From Caldalkalibacillus uzonensis (lineage in GTDB: Bacteria > Bacillota > Bacilli > Caldalkalibacillales > Caldalkalibacillaceae): DNA of 64,000 nucleotides. This document shows, piece after piece, positions 41,094 through 49,900 of the stretch. The stretch is from the NCBI RefSeq assembly GCF_030814135.1, contig NZ_JAUSUQ010000006.1, positions 1-64,000 on the forward strand. Reading direction: 5' to 3'. Position 1 is the first letter of the stretch. Each line of letters opens with the position of its first letter. A model generated the notes under the pieces. The model was not told where the DNA came from. It worked only from the letters and a program-made list of their open reading frames with translations, and ran no database searches. The position numbers and the translations under genes are program-made.

Positions 41094-42460
41094 CCAGGAA
41101 CGGGGAAAGGAGAAGATGGCACTACGCTTTCATTTTATTCCTCCTGGGCCTCCTGTTTATTTCCGCTTTGGCTCACTTGAGTCCGGATAAGGTTTCTGGT
41201 CAAGATGGCAGACAGGAATTTTATGATTTACAAGCGCGGATTAACCAAACCACTGACAACGGTACATTATACTTGGAACCAGGCATTTATCATGGCAATG
41301 TGGTTATCGACAAACCACTGACCTTGGTTGGCAGCGGTGAGACTGTCATCCGTGGAGACGGAACAGGCGATGTGCTTACCATCACAGCTTCCGGTGTTAC
41401 AGTGAAGAATGTGCACATAGAGAACAGCAGTTTCAGCCGCAACTTTGAAGATGAATTTGCCGGCATAAAAGTTTTGTCCAATGATAATCTGGTGCAAAAC
41501 GTCACGATCAAACAAGCTTTTCACGGCGTCTATTTACGCTATGCGGATCACAACCGTTTAATCAATATCACTGCAACCGGGCAGGGATTTGGGATTATTG
41601 GTGGGCAGGGGAATGGCATTCATGCCCTGTATGCCCATCACAATGAGATCACAAAGAGTCAGTTCACAGGTTTTTGCGACGGCATCTACTTGGATAATGC
41701 CGATCATAATGTGATACAGGACAATCTGTTGCAGGAAAACCGCTATGGATTTCACACCATGTATGCCAGTTCCAACAAGATAATTGGCAACAGGTTTGTG
41801 CGCAATACAGGGGGCGCAGCTATTATGCATTCCAGAGAGGGAAAGATCAAGGACAATACCTTTATTTTTCACCAGGGTCCCCGTTCCTTCGCTTTGCTGT
41901 TGCAAGCCAGCAACCAGCACCAGGTGCATGATAATCGTTTTTATTTCAATCAACGGGCCCTATATGCGGATCACGCCCATGAACACCGGGTGGCAGCCAA
42001 TTTGTTTGCAGCAAACAAATTGGCGGTGGAACTTTGGGGCTCGTCTGGCTATCTGACTTTTACTCAAAACCGCTTTGTTCAGAACGTGATAACTGCTGTA
42101 AAGGTGGGTGGCCATCCGCAGCAAGTTTTTTGGGGTGAAGCTGGTAAAGGAAATTACTGGGGGGTACCGCTTTTGGATCTTGACCAGGACGGGGTGGGGG
42201 ATATTCCCTTTCAATATCAATCCGCGTTGTCACAGCTAGTAGAACAAAGCGAAATGTTTCATTTATTTATCAATAGCCCTGCGCTTACCTTATATGAACA
42301 GATCCAGCGGATACTAGAACGGCAAGAGGTTGTCTTGGAGGATCCCTATCCGCTTATCGGGCGGGGAGGGAGCGCATATGCCCAATGGTGGATGGCTGCC
42401 GCAGCCCTGATCCTTAGCGCTGGATGGTATGAGTACCGCTCTAGAAGGAGGACGAGGTAA
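41090..42460 (+). CDS. nosD: NosD copper-site maturation protein
   Basis: Exported right-handed beta-helix protein of 456 residues needed with NosFY to build the CuZ site of NosZ. The N-terminal signal (YAFILFLLGLLFISALAHL) is followed by a series of carbohydrate-binding/pectate-lyase-like turns such as NLVQNVTI, HNRLINITATG, HNEITKSQFTG, HNVIQDNLLQENRYG and SNKIIGNRFVRN. A C-terminal hydrophobic helix (WWMAAAALILSAGWYEY) anchors it. It overlaps nosB and nosY by four and one bases. Confidence 0.94.
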   Translation: MTRNGERRRWHYAFILFLLGLLFISALAHLSPDKVSGQDGRQEFYDLQARINQTTDNGTLYLEPGIYHGNVVIDKPLTLVGSGETVIRGDGTGDVLTITASGVTVKNVHIENSSFSRNFEDEFAGIKVLSNDNLVQNVTIKQAFHGVYLRYADHNRLINITATGQGFGIIGGQGNGIHALYAHHNEITKSQFTGFCDGIYLDNADHNVIQDNLLQENRYGFHTMYASSNKIIGNRFVRNTGGAAIMHSREGKIKDNTFIFHQGPRSFALLLQASNQHQVHDNRFYFNQRALYADHAHEHRVAANLFAANKLAVELWGSSGYLTFTQNRFVQNVITAVKVGGHPQQVFWGEAGKGNYWGVPLLDLDQDGVGDIPFQYQSALSQLVEQSEMFHLFINSPALTLYEQIQRILERQEVVLEDPYPLIGRGGSAYAQWWMAAAALILSAGWYEYRSRRRTR

Positions 42461-43254
42461 TGGCTTACGTATGGAAAGAATGGCAGGAACAAATACGGAG
42501 TCAGGGACTGTGGCTGGTCATGGGTATGTTTGTCTTTTCCTCGCTGATGCTGATCAGTGATTTTAGGGCGTATCCCACTGACCAGCGTTATGACATGTAT
42601 CTGGTAACTTTTTATAATGTTTCTCAATATCTTCTTCCCCTGTTTAGTTTGTTTGTGGGGTCGTTTGCAATCTGGCAAGAAAAAGAGCAAAAAACACTGC
42701 TGATTCTCATAGCCAAAAAGGAATCATTTCTTACCTTCTATTTTAAAAAAAGCATTGCACTGCAAAGTGTACTGCTGGGCTTGTTCATGGCCGTCTACGT
42801 ATTCCTTTCGTTTCTCTTAAAACTGTTCATCGGCTTTCACAGGCAAGGCTTTTTGATATTCCTGTTCACCATCATGGCCCTTTTATATGTGTTTAACCAG
42901 ATCGGGTTAAGTCTGGGCAGTCTGTGTCACTCACGTTTACAACTAGTTGGGGCTTCTATTATGACCTGGTTTTTCTTTGCCTTTTTGTTTGATCTTGGTC
43001 TCTTAAAATTGTTGCCCCTCATTACCTATGATAATGTGCAGCTGTTTTCTCTGCTTTTCTTTCTGCAGCCCATTCAGGCAGGGCGGATCTATCTTGAAGC
43101 AGGGCTTGGCCTTTTTCCATTGGACCAATTGTCACGGCTGATGGCGCTGATGTTGTGGCTTTCACCAGGGGTCTTCCTGGTGCTTAATGTGCTGGTTTGG
43201 ACCGGCGTGTCATTTTTTGCTGCCTGGGCAGGGCAATGGAAGGGGGTTCGCTGA
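42460..43254 (+). CDS. nosY: NosY ABC permease
   Basis: Membrane component of the NosFY ABC transporter, 264 residues with six predicted transmembrane segments; thought to deliver a sulfur species for CuZ assembly with NosD. The start VWKEWQEQIRSQGLWLVMGMFVFSSLML is typical of ABC-2 permeases, and the QEKEQKTLLILIAKK loop follows the second segment. It begins at the last base of nosD and ends at the first base of nosF, so the three are tightly coupled. Confidence 0.92.
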   Translation: MAYVWKEWQEQIRSQGLWLVMGMFVFSSLMLISDFRAYPTDQRYDMYLVTFYNVSQYLLPLFSLFVGSFAIWQEKEQKTLLILIAKKESFLTFYFKKSIALQSVLLGLFMAVYVFLSFLLKLFIGFHRQGFLIFLFTIMALLYVFNQIGLSLGSLCHSRLQLVGASIMTWFFFAFLFDLGLLKLLPLITYDNVQLFSLLFFLQPIQAGRIYLEAGLGLFPLDQLSRLMALMLWLSPGVFLVLNVLVWTGVSFFAAWAGQWKGVR

Positions 43255-43925
43255 TGATCACCATTCAAGGTTTGTCTCAAAATTATCACAACCAGACTGT
43301 TTTAAGAGATATTCACTTAACCATTGATGAGCATGAACGGTGTGCCCTTGTCGGACGTAACGGATCAGGAAAAACGACACTGATCCATACTCTGTTAGGT
43401 TTTATCCCTTTTAAAAAAGGCCAGGTTTTACTCAACGGCATTCCCGTTCACCGACAGGAGTGGAAAGCTTATGTTTCCTATTTGCCGGAAAAATTCAGTT
43501 TGTACCCTCACTTGACAGGGGGGGAAAACATCAGCTTTTTTGCGGGTATTGAAGGCAAAAAGGTGGATGAAGAGAAGGTGAAAGCGTGTCTAAAGAAGGT
43601 CGGTTTGTGGGGAGACAAAGATAAGCAGGTCAAAGGCTATTCCAAGGGGATGTTACAACGTTTGGGACTGGGTATCATGCTTTATTTCGATACCCCAATC
43701 ATGATTTTGGATGAACCGACCAGCGGCCTTGACCCCCACGGGCGGGCTCAGTTTTTATCCATTCTGAAAGATTTACAGGACAAAACGATTCTGTTTTCCT
43801 CTCATCATATGGATGAGATTAAGCAGATTTGTACCCATGTGGCTTTGTTGGAAGATGGTGTCATCACTAAGTTTACACTGGAGGAATTTAATCGGGAACA
43901 ACATAAACGGGGATGGTTGACATGA
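43254..43925 (+). CDS. nosF: NosF ABC ATPase
   Basis: ATPase partner of NosY, about 223 residues. Walker A is GRNGSGKTT (about residues 34-42), signature KGYSKGMLQRLGLG, Walker B MILDEPTSGLD and the switch His in SSHHMDE. The ATG at 43254 overlaps the nosY stop as TGATG and has GAAGGGGG upstream; a longer frame from 43197 lies inside nosY and is not real. It overlaps the next gene by four bases. Confidence 0.94.
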   Translation: MITIQGLSQNYHNQTVLRDIHLTIDEHERCALVGRNGSGKTTLIHTLLGFIPFKKGQVLLNGIPVHRQEWKAYVSYLPEKFSLYPHLTGGENISFFAGIEGKKVDEEKVKACLKKVGLWGDKDKQVKGYSKGMLQRLGLGIMLYFDTPIMILDEPTSGLDPHGRAQFLSILKDLQDKTILFSSHHMDEIKQICTHVALLEDGVITKFTLEEFNREQHKRGWLT

Positions 43926-44296
43926 AAAAATATGGGAGAAATATAAAATATGCAGTGGTGCTAATGGTCATATTGATGGCTATGATCGGCTGTTCTTCTG
44001 GACCTGCTTATGAAGCAGAGATCACAGCTGAAGGAGCGGTACACGAAGACAAGGTCGTGCTTCATTTAACAGTGACGGAAGGAGAGCAGCCAGTCAGCGG
44101 GTTGGATATCAAGGGGATTCTTGAGATGCGGCGCATGGATCATGGCATTATAGAGGTACACTTTGTTGAAACGGAGGCAGGTACTTACCGGGGGGAAGCC
44201 CAGTTGCCCATGGGAGGAGAGTGGATTGCTACATTGCAGATAGACAATGGTCAAGAACATGTTAGACAGATTGTGGAATTTGAGGTTATGGACTAA
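43922..44296 (+). CDS. YtkA/FixH-like lipoprotein at the end of the nos operon
   Basis: A 124-residue lipoprotein with lipobox MIGC (Cys near residue 24) and an immunoglobulin-like YtkA/FixH domain (VTEGEQPVSGLDIKGILEMRRMDHGIIEV and GTYRGEAQLPMGGEWIATLQI segments). It takes the position where nosL often stands, but has no NosL-type Cu(I)-binding Met-Cys motif. It may deliver copper or assist assembly outside the membrane (inference). ATG 43922 overlaps the nosF stop as ATGA; a start at 43913 is the alternative. Confidence 0.82.
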   Translation: MKKYGRNIKYAVVLMVILMAMIGCSSGPAYEAEITAEGAVHEDKVVLHLTVTEGEQPVSGLDIKGILEMRRMDHGIIEVHFVETEAGTYRGEAQLPMGGEWIATLQIDNGQEHVRQIVEFEVMD

Positions 44297-44354
44297 ATGT
44301 GCAACCTGTCAGGCCTTACATTTCTTCATTGAGCGTGGTTACGTTTAAAGGCTC

Positions 44355-44384
44355 GGCCAGGAGTAAGATACGCCTGGCCATTTT
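44355..44384 (+). terminator. Terminator of the nos operon
   Basis: Stem GGCCAGG / CCTGGCC (seven bp, perfect) with an 11-base loop, followed by ATTTTTG. It lies 59 bases after the last nos gene. Confidence 0.85.
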
Positions 44385-44464
44385 TGTGTACGCCCGGCAT
44401 GGGTGCATGATCTACATAGGAATGAGCAGGAGGGACATAATAGTGTAAAAAAAGAGTTTACAAT

Positions 44465-44829
44465 ATGGCAGACTTAACTTGGCTTACAATGGTCTTGTTG
44501 GTGCTGGCCAGTTACCGCTTAACCCATTTAATCATCCTTTGACAAAAATTTATTCGCAAGCTGTTTATGGCCCGCAAAAAGTTACCGATAAACAAGGACA
44601 TACAACAACAAAAGAAGTTCCTACCTCCAAAATCGACTATCTCCTGAACTGTTACTGGTGTATTGGGGTATAGAGTGCCGGTGGGCTTAGCTTATTTTTG
44701 CGTGCCTGTTATGCCATGCCAGTTATTTTAATTTTGGCCATAGCTGGTGCTTCAGCGGTTTTGGAAACGTTTGCTGGTGTGGGGACCAAGCTGGTCGGTC
44801 TGCTCAGTCAAAAGGAGAAAGCAAGTTGA
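44465..44829 (+). pseudogene. Decayed DUF1360 family membrane protein gene
   Basis: Family sequence can be followed through three reading frames. ATG 44465 starts LTWLTMVLLVLASYRLTHLII, which stops at TGA after 25 residues. The next frames give FDK and then IYSQAVYGPQKV...IDYLLNCYWCIGV, where a TAG replaces the conserved Trp codon of the CYWCxGVW motif. The rest, PVILILAIAGASAVLETF, is the normal DUF1360 ending. So there are two small shifts and one nonsense change: a true pseudogene rather than a sequencing slip. DUF1360 proteins are small membrane proteins common in sporulating bacilli. The rest of the gap 44297-44997 holds the nos terminator and the narK upstream region. Confidence 0.82.
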
Positions 44830-44870
44830 CGGGTGTTACAATTCTTGTGAAAAATTTTTACTCTAATATT

Positions 44871-44893
44871 GAACACTTTTTGACACAGTGTTC
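44871..44893. promoter_or_regulatory. Inverted repeat upstream of narK
   Basis: GAACACT (44871-44877) and AGTGTTC (44887-44893) are perfect inverted half-sites with a nine-base spacer, about 105 bases before the narK start. The spacing suits binding of a dimeric regulator. No full Fnr box is present here, only a weak TGTGA-N6-TTTAC at about 44846. Confidence 0.42.
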
Positions 44894-44997
44894 GAATGTT
44901 AAGTTTATCACATCTAGGTCAAATCGCGATTTTATACAATGTAACCACAACTTGATAGTGTTTTAATGGACTCATTAGATGATGTGGAGGGATTAGC

Positions 44998-46167
44998 ATG
45001 AAAGGTCAAAAATCGGCCTTAATCTTGTCAACCATTGCCATGATTATTGGTTTTGCAGCCTGGTCTGTGTTTTCTCCCATTGCGTTGCAAATAAGAGAGG
45101 CCTATAATCTGACTGCTGTTCAAGGCAGCATTCTTGTCGCTACTCCCATTCTGTTAGGGTCTGTTGCCCGCATCCCGATGGGCATATTAACAGACCGCTA
45201 TGGAGGACGGAAAGTATACACTCTGACGTTGTTCTTCTTAGTCATTCCATTAGTTGGTGCAGGGCTGGCTAATTCGTTCGAGGTACTGTTGTTTTGGGCA
45301 TTTTTAATTGGGATGGCAGGTACCACCTTTGCCATTGGAATCACTTTCGTATCAAAATGGTATCCTCCAGAGCAGCAAGGTTTTGCTTTGGGTGTAACTG
45401 GGATGGGCAATTTGGGGACTGCTGTCGCCGGATTCTTAATCCCGACCATTGCGGTTACGCTGGGACTGCCGTGGGTATTTTGGCTTTCTGCTGCAGCAGT
45501 GGCGTTGATGGGAGTGGTGTTCTGGTTGGGTACACAAGATGCGCCCCAACCAGGTAAAGCGAAATCGTTAGGGGAAGCATTATCCGTTTTAAGGATGAAG
45601 GAAACATGGGTTTTATCATTGTTATACTTCCTCACCTTTGGTTCCTTTGTCTCTTTTGGGGTTTACTTACCAACTTTACTTCAAGAGTTGTTTCAGTTGT
45701 CAGTGGTGGATGCAGGCTTCCGGGCTGCAGGGTTCGTTGTTTTGGCTACCTTTATGCGTCCTGTCGGAGGATGGTTATCTGACCGCTTGGGAGCTGAAAA
45801 AATTCTGGGGGTCGTTTTTATTGGAGTGGTCTTAGGTGCCTTGCTTATGAGCATTTCAACCAATAATTTGTTTTTCTTCAGTATTGGGTGTTTAGGTGTA
45901 GCCTTCCTAGTGGGGGCAGGTAACGGCGCGGTTTTCAAATTGGTACCACAAGTAGCACCGGAAAATACGGGCGCTGTAACCGGAGTGGTTGGTGCTTTTG
46001 GGGGAATAGGAGGTTTCTTTCCGCCAATTCTTCTGGGAGGTATTAAAGATCTGACCGGAGATTACTGGTTAGGCTTTGTCTTGCTTGCCATTGTGGCACT
46101 AGTGTGCTTCCTTGTAAACCGCCAGTCATTTGGAAAAGAAAAGAGGGCATCACATAAGCTGGCATAG
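44998..46167 (+). CDS. narK: Nitrate/nitrite transporter NarK (MFS)
   Basis: Major facilitator of the nitrate/nitrite porter family, 389 residues with twelve predicted transmembrane segments. The family signatures are in place: RIPMGILTDRYGGRKVYT between segments 2 and 3, GMAGTTFAIGITFVSKWYPPEQQGFALGVTGMGNLGTA (first nitrate signature) and GAGNGAVFKLVPQVAPENTGAVTGVVGAFGGIGGFF (second). It imports nitrate or exchanges it for nitrite for the two Nar enzymes downstream. GGAGGG precedes the ATG. A terminator follows, so it is a separate unit from nar-1. Confidence 0.95.
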   Translation: MKGQKSALILSTIAMIIGFAAWSVFSPIALQIREAYNLTAVQGSILVATPILLGSVARIPMGILTDRYGGRKVYTLTLFFLVIPLVGAGLANSFEVLLFWAFLIGMAGTTFAIGITFVSKWYPPEQQGFALGVTGMGNLGTAVAGFLIPTIAVTLGLPWVFWLSAAAVALMGVVFWLGTQDAPQPGKAKSLGEALSVLRMKETWVLSLLYFLTFGSFVSFGVYLPTLLQELFQLSVVDAGFRAAGFVVLATFMRPVGGWLSDRLGAEKILGVVFIGVVLGALLMSISTNNLFFFSIGCLGVAFLVGAGNGAVFKLVPQVAPENTGAVTGVVGAFGGIGGFFPPILLGGIKDLTGDYWLGFVLLAIVALVCFLVNRQSFGKEKRASHKLA

Positions 46168-46198
46168 TTTGAAGCAGAGTACAATATTAGGATTAAAC

Positions 46199-46221
46199 GG
46201 AGGTGTTAACCTCCTTTTTTT
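46199..46221 (+). terminator. Terminator of narK
   Basis: Stem GGAGGT / ACCTCC with loop GTTA, directly followed by seven T. Confidence 0.85.
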
Positions 46222-46336
46222 AAATTGGGCGAACCAAGCCGTTGGAGGACAACTACTACCAGGTAAATAAGCGGTAAGCTGTCAAATTTGAAATGACTCG
46301 AATCTCTAGCTTGAAAATATTTAACGGGGAGTGAGA

Positions 46337-46780
46337 ATGATGCCCAATGAAGTAATTGTCAGTAAGCGTTTTACTTTTGACAGTGCCCATCAGCTGGTCG
46401 GACACAAGGGGAAGTGTGCTAACCTACATGGTCACACTTATATTCTGGAAGTCATGGTTAAAGGTGAAACAAAGTGCGAGCAGCATGGTTCAGACGAAGG
46501 GTTTGTGATAGACTTTGCTGATTTAAAGGATATTGTCAAACTTAAGGTCTTAAACAGTCTGGACCATGCCTTTTTAGCCAAAGGAGATGAACCTGTTATT
46601 GATGTTTTGAAGGCGTCAGGGTCTAAAGTGGTCATCCTTGGTTTCAGAACAACGGTTGAAAATCTGGCAATCTATATTTGCCGGACACTCAAAAATGCAG
46701 GTTTGCCACTTTATGCTGTCAGGCTTTATGAAACGCCAACAAGCTGGGCGCAAGTGATGGCCGATGATATTAGGGACTAA
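46337..46780 (+). CDS. queD: 6-carboxytetrahydropterin synthase QueD / PTPS family
   Basis: Enzyme of the 6-pyruvoyl-tetrahydropterin synthase family, about 147 residues, acting in queuosine/7-deazaguanine synthesis. Zinc ligands are the His of FDSAHQL and the two of NLHGHTY; the catalytic Cys lies just before in KCANLHGH. The ending RLYETPTSWAQV is typical. GGGGAG precedes tandem ATG codons at 46337 and 46340, and a GTG at 46331 is too close to it. Location between narK and narG is unusual, as no other queuosine gene is near; a link to pterin chemistry of the molybdenum cofactor is conceivable but unsupported. Confidence 0.9.
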   Translation: MMPNEVIVSKRFTFDSAHQLVGHKGKCANLHGHTYILEVMVKGETKCEQHGSDEGFVIDFADLKDIVKLKVLNSLDHAFLAKGDEPVIDVLKASGSKVVILGFRTTVENLAIYICRTLKNAGLPLYAVRLYETPTSWAQVMADDIRD

Positions 46781-46891
46781 TTGGTTGTATGCAGGAAAAT
46801 AAGGATGAGCATCTATACAGGAAGTTTCACCAGGCGGGACTGTGACGAGTTATTGACAATTTGGTTAAAAAAATATGATAAAGCCATATAG

Positions 46892-46921
46892 TGTGAAATA
46901 TTTCACATCTCCAAGCTTGTT
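46892..46921 (+). promoter_or_regulatory. Fnr-type box plus CAAGCTTGTT element upstream of narG-1
   Basis: TGTGAAATATTTCACA (46892-46907) is a full match to TGTGA-N6-TCACA. CAAGCTTGTT (46912-46921) follows after four bases, as before adhE. A -10 candidate TAAAAT at 46928-46933 fits a start near 46941, with the box centre near -41.5. Confidence 0.78.
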
Positions 46922-46997
46922 CCCCAGATAAAATGAGGTCACAGATCATCTTATGTTGGTTATAGAGCATGACATAACTCTAGAGGAGTGAACAAAC

Positions 46998-49900
46998 TTG
47001 GGTAAAAAAAGGTCACCACTTTTGGAACGCCTTAATTTTTTTTCACCTGCTGAACGACTCAGCAATCAGCACAGCGAGGTGACTTATCATGATCGGGACT
47101 GGGAGAATGTTTATCGACGCAGATGGCAGCACGACAAAGTGGTTCGTTCCACCCATGGTGTCAATTGTACCGGTTCATGCAGCTGGAACATTTATGTGAA
47201 AGATGGCATTGTTACCTGGGAAGGACAGCAGATAGATTATCCTTCCACAGGACCTGATATGCCAGATTTTGAACCACGGGGTTGTCCGCGTGGAGCGAGT
47301 TTCTCCTGGTATATCTATAGTCCGTTACGTGTCAAGTATCCTTATATTCGCGGTGTGTTGCTTAAATTGTGGCGCGAGGCTAAGCAAGAACATTCCGACC
47401 CCTTACAAGCGTGGGAAAGCATTGTTGAAAATCCTGAAAAAGCCAAACAGTACAAACAGGCCAGAGGTAAGGGTGGATTTGTCCGGGCCAGTTGGGATGA
47501 AGCGGTTAATCTTATTGCTGCTTCACTTCTGTACACAATCAAAAAGTACGGCCCAGACCGCAATGTAGGTTTCTCTCCGATTCCGGCCATGTCCATGGTC
47601 AGCCATGCCGCAGGTGCCCGCTTTATGAATCTGATTGGCGGACCGCTTTTAAGCTTTTATGATTGGTATGCGGATTTGCCCCCGGCTTCGCCGCAAATAT
47701 GGGGAGACCAGACCGATGTTCCTGAAAGCAGCGATTGGTATAATTCGGGTTATATCATCACCTGGGGTTCCAATATTCCCCAAACACGGACGCCTGATGC
47801 TCATTTCTTGGCTGAAGTACGTTATAAGGGAACCAAAGTGGTTTCGGTCAGTCCTGACTATGCCGAGTCTACCAAATTTGCAGATGACTGGCTGCCCGTT
47901 AAACAGGGAACAGACGGTGCCTTGGCCATGGCCATGGGACATGTAATTTTGAAAGAGTTTTACGTCGAGAAACAAACGGAATATTTTCTGAACTATGCCA
48001 GAAAGTATACTGATTTTCCATTCTTAGTTACTTTGAAGAAAAGTGATGATGGATTTATTGCTGGCCGTTTTCTCAATGCACAGGATCTGGGACGTAACAC
48101 GCAGCATGCTGAATGGAAACCGGCGCTCTTTGACGAGAATAGCCAAGATTTTGCCATTCCACACGGGACGATGGGTTCGCGTTGGGATGAACAAGGTAAG
48201 TGGAATTTGAAGTTAGTGGATGAGCAAACAAATGAGAGCATTAATCCACGCTTAAGTATGTTAGGGATAGAAGATGAGCTCTTAACCGTAAAAATCCCTT
48301 ACTTCGGGGCTGAGGAAAAACGTATCTTAAAACGAGTCGTCCCGGCTAAAGCAGTCAAGATAAACGGTGAGTCCGTATATGTCACGACAGTGTATGACTT
48401 GATTTTGGCTAATTACGGTGTAGACCGGGGATTGGGTGGCGAAGTGGCCGCTTCCTATGATGATAAGGTTCCGTTTACACCAGCTTGGCAGGAAGCGATT
48501 ACCGGTGTTAAACGGGATCTAGTGATTAAAATTGCCCGTGAATTTGCCACCAATGCCATCGATACGAAAGGACGATCCATGATTATTGTCGGAGCAGGTA
48601 TCAACCACTGGTTTAACTCTGACATGATCTACCGGGCGGTGCTCAACTTAGTACTGTTCGTCGGCGCACAAGGGGTCAATGGAGGGGGTTGGGCCCATTA
48701 TGTGGGACAGGAAAAGCTGAGAACCGCTGAGGGATGGCAAACGATTGCCATGGCCAGAGACTGGACGATGCCGCCTAAATTGCAAAACGGCACTTCTTTC
48801 CATTATTTTGCCACTGACCAGTGGCGATATGAAGAGATCCCTGTTGACAAACATGTCTCACCGCTTGTCAAAAAGGTGCGTTACCAACATTATGCTGACT
48901 ATAATGTCCTAGCCGTACGTTTAGGTTGGTTGCCATCCTATCCTACATTTGATAAGAATGGCATAGACATTTACGAAGAAGCGGTTCAAGCAGGGGCCAA
49001 AACACCGGAAGAAGTTGGTCAGTATGTGGCCGAGCAGTTAAAGCATAAAAAATTGAAATTTGCTATAGAAGATCCCGATCATCCTCATAATTTCCCTCGT
49101 AATCTATTTGTCTGGCGTGCCAATTTGATTGGAAGTTCAGCAAAAGGACATGAATATTTCCTTAAGCATCTGCTGGGTACATCCCATGGGTTGTTAAATG
49201 ATGACAACGACAGCTTGCGGCCACAAGAAGTGAAATGGCGTGAAAAGGCTGCAGAAGGAAAATTGGATCTGCTCATTAACCTTGATTTCCGGATGGCAGG
49301 TACAGCGCTCTATTCCGATATTGTTCTTCCAGCTGCAACCTGGTATGAAAAACATGATCTCAGCACAACGGATATGCATCCGTTTATTCATCCGTTTAAC
49401 CCGGCCATTTCAACGCCGTGGGAAGCGCGTTCGGACTGGGAAATATTCAAATCTATCGCCAAAGCTGTGTCAGACATGGCCAAAGAGCTAAATATGAAGC
49501 CGATCAAAGAAGTCGTGGCGACACCCCTGCTTCACGATACGCCGCAGGAGTTGGCTCAACCTTTAGGCGAGGTGAAAGACTGGAGCAAAGGGGAATGTGA
49601 ACCTGTTCCAGGTAAAACGATGCCCCAGATTCATGTCGTCGAGCGCGATTACACCCAAATCTATGACAAAATGACAACTTTGGGTCCAAATATTGCTGAT
49701 AAGCCTTACGGTATTAAAGGGATCAACTGGTCAGCAAAGGAAGAGTATGAATTATTGAAACGCTTATTAGGCACTGAAGAAAAACCTGGAGTGACACAAG
49801 TTTGCCCGGTGATCCGAGATGATCGTCAAGTGGCTGAGGCCATCTTAACCTTGTCATCGACCTCAAATGGCAAAGTAGCCGTCAAGGCATGGGAGGCCTT

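Noticed and set aside
44846-44862. Fnr box before narK (TGTGA-N6-TTTAC)
   Set aside because: The second half-site is poor, and the sequence is an A/T run that would look palindromic by chance.
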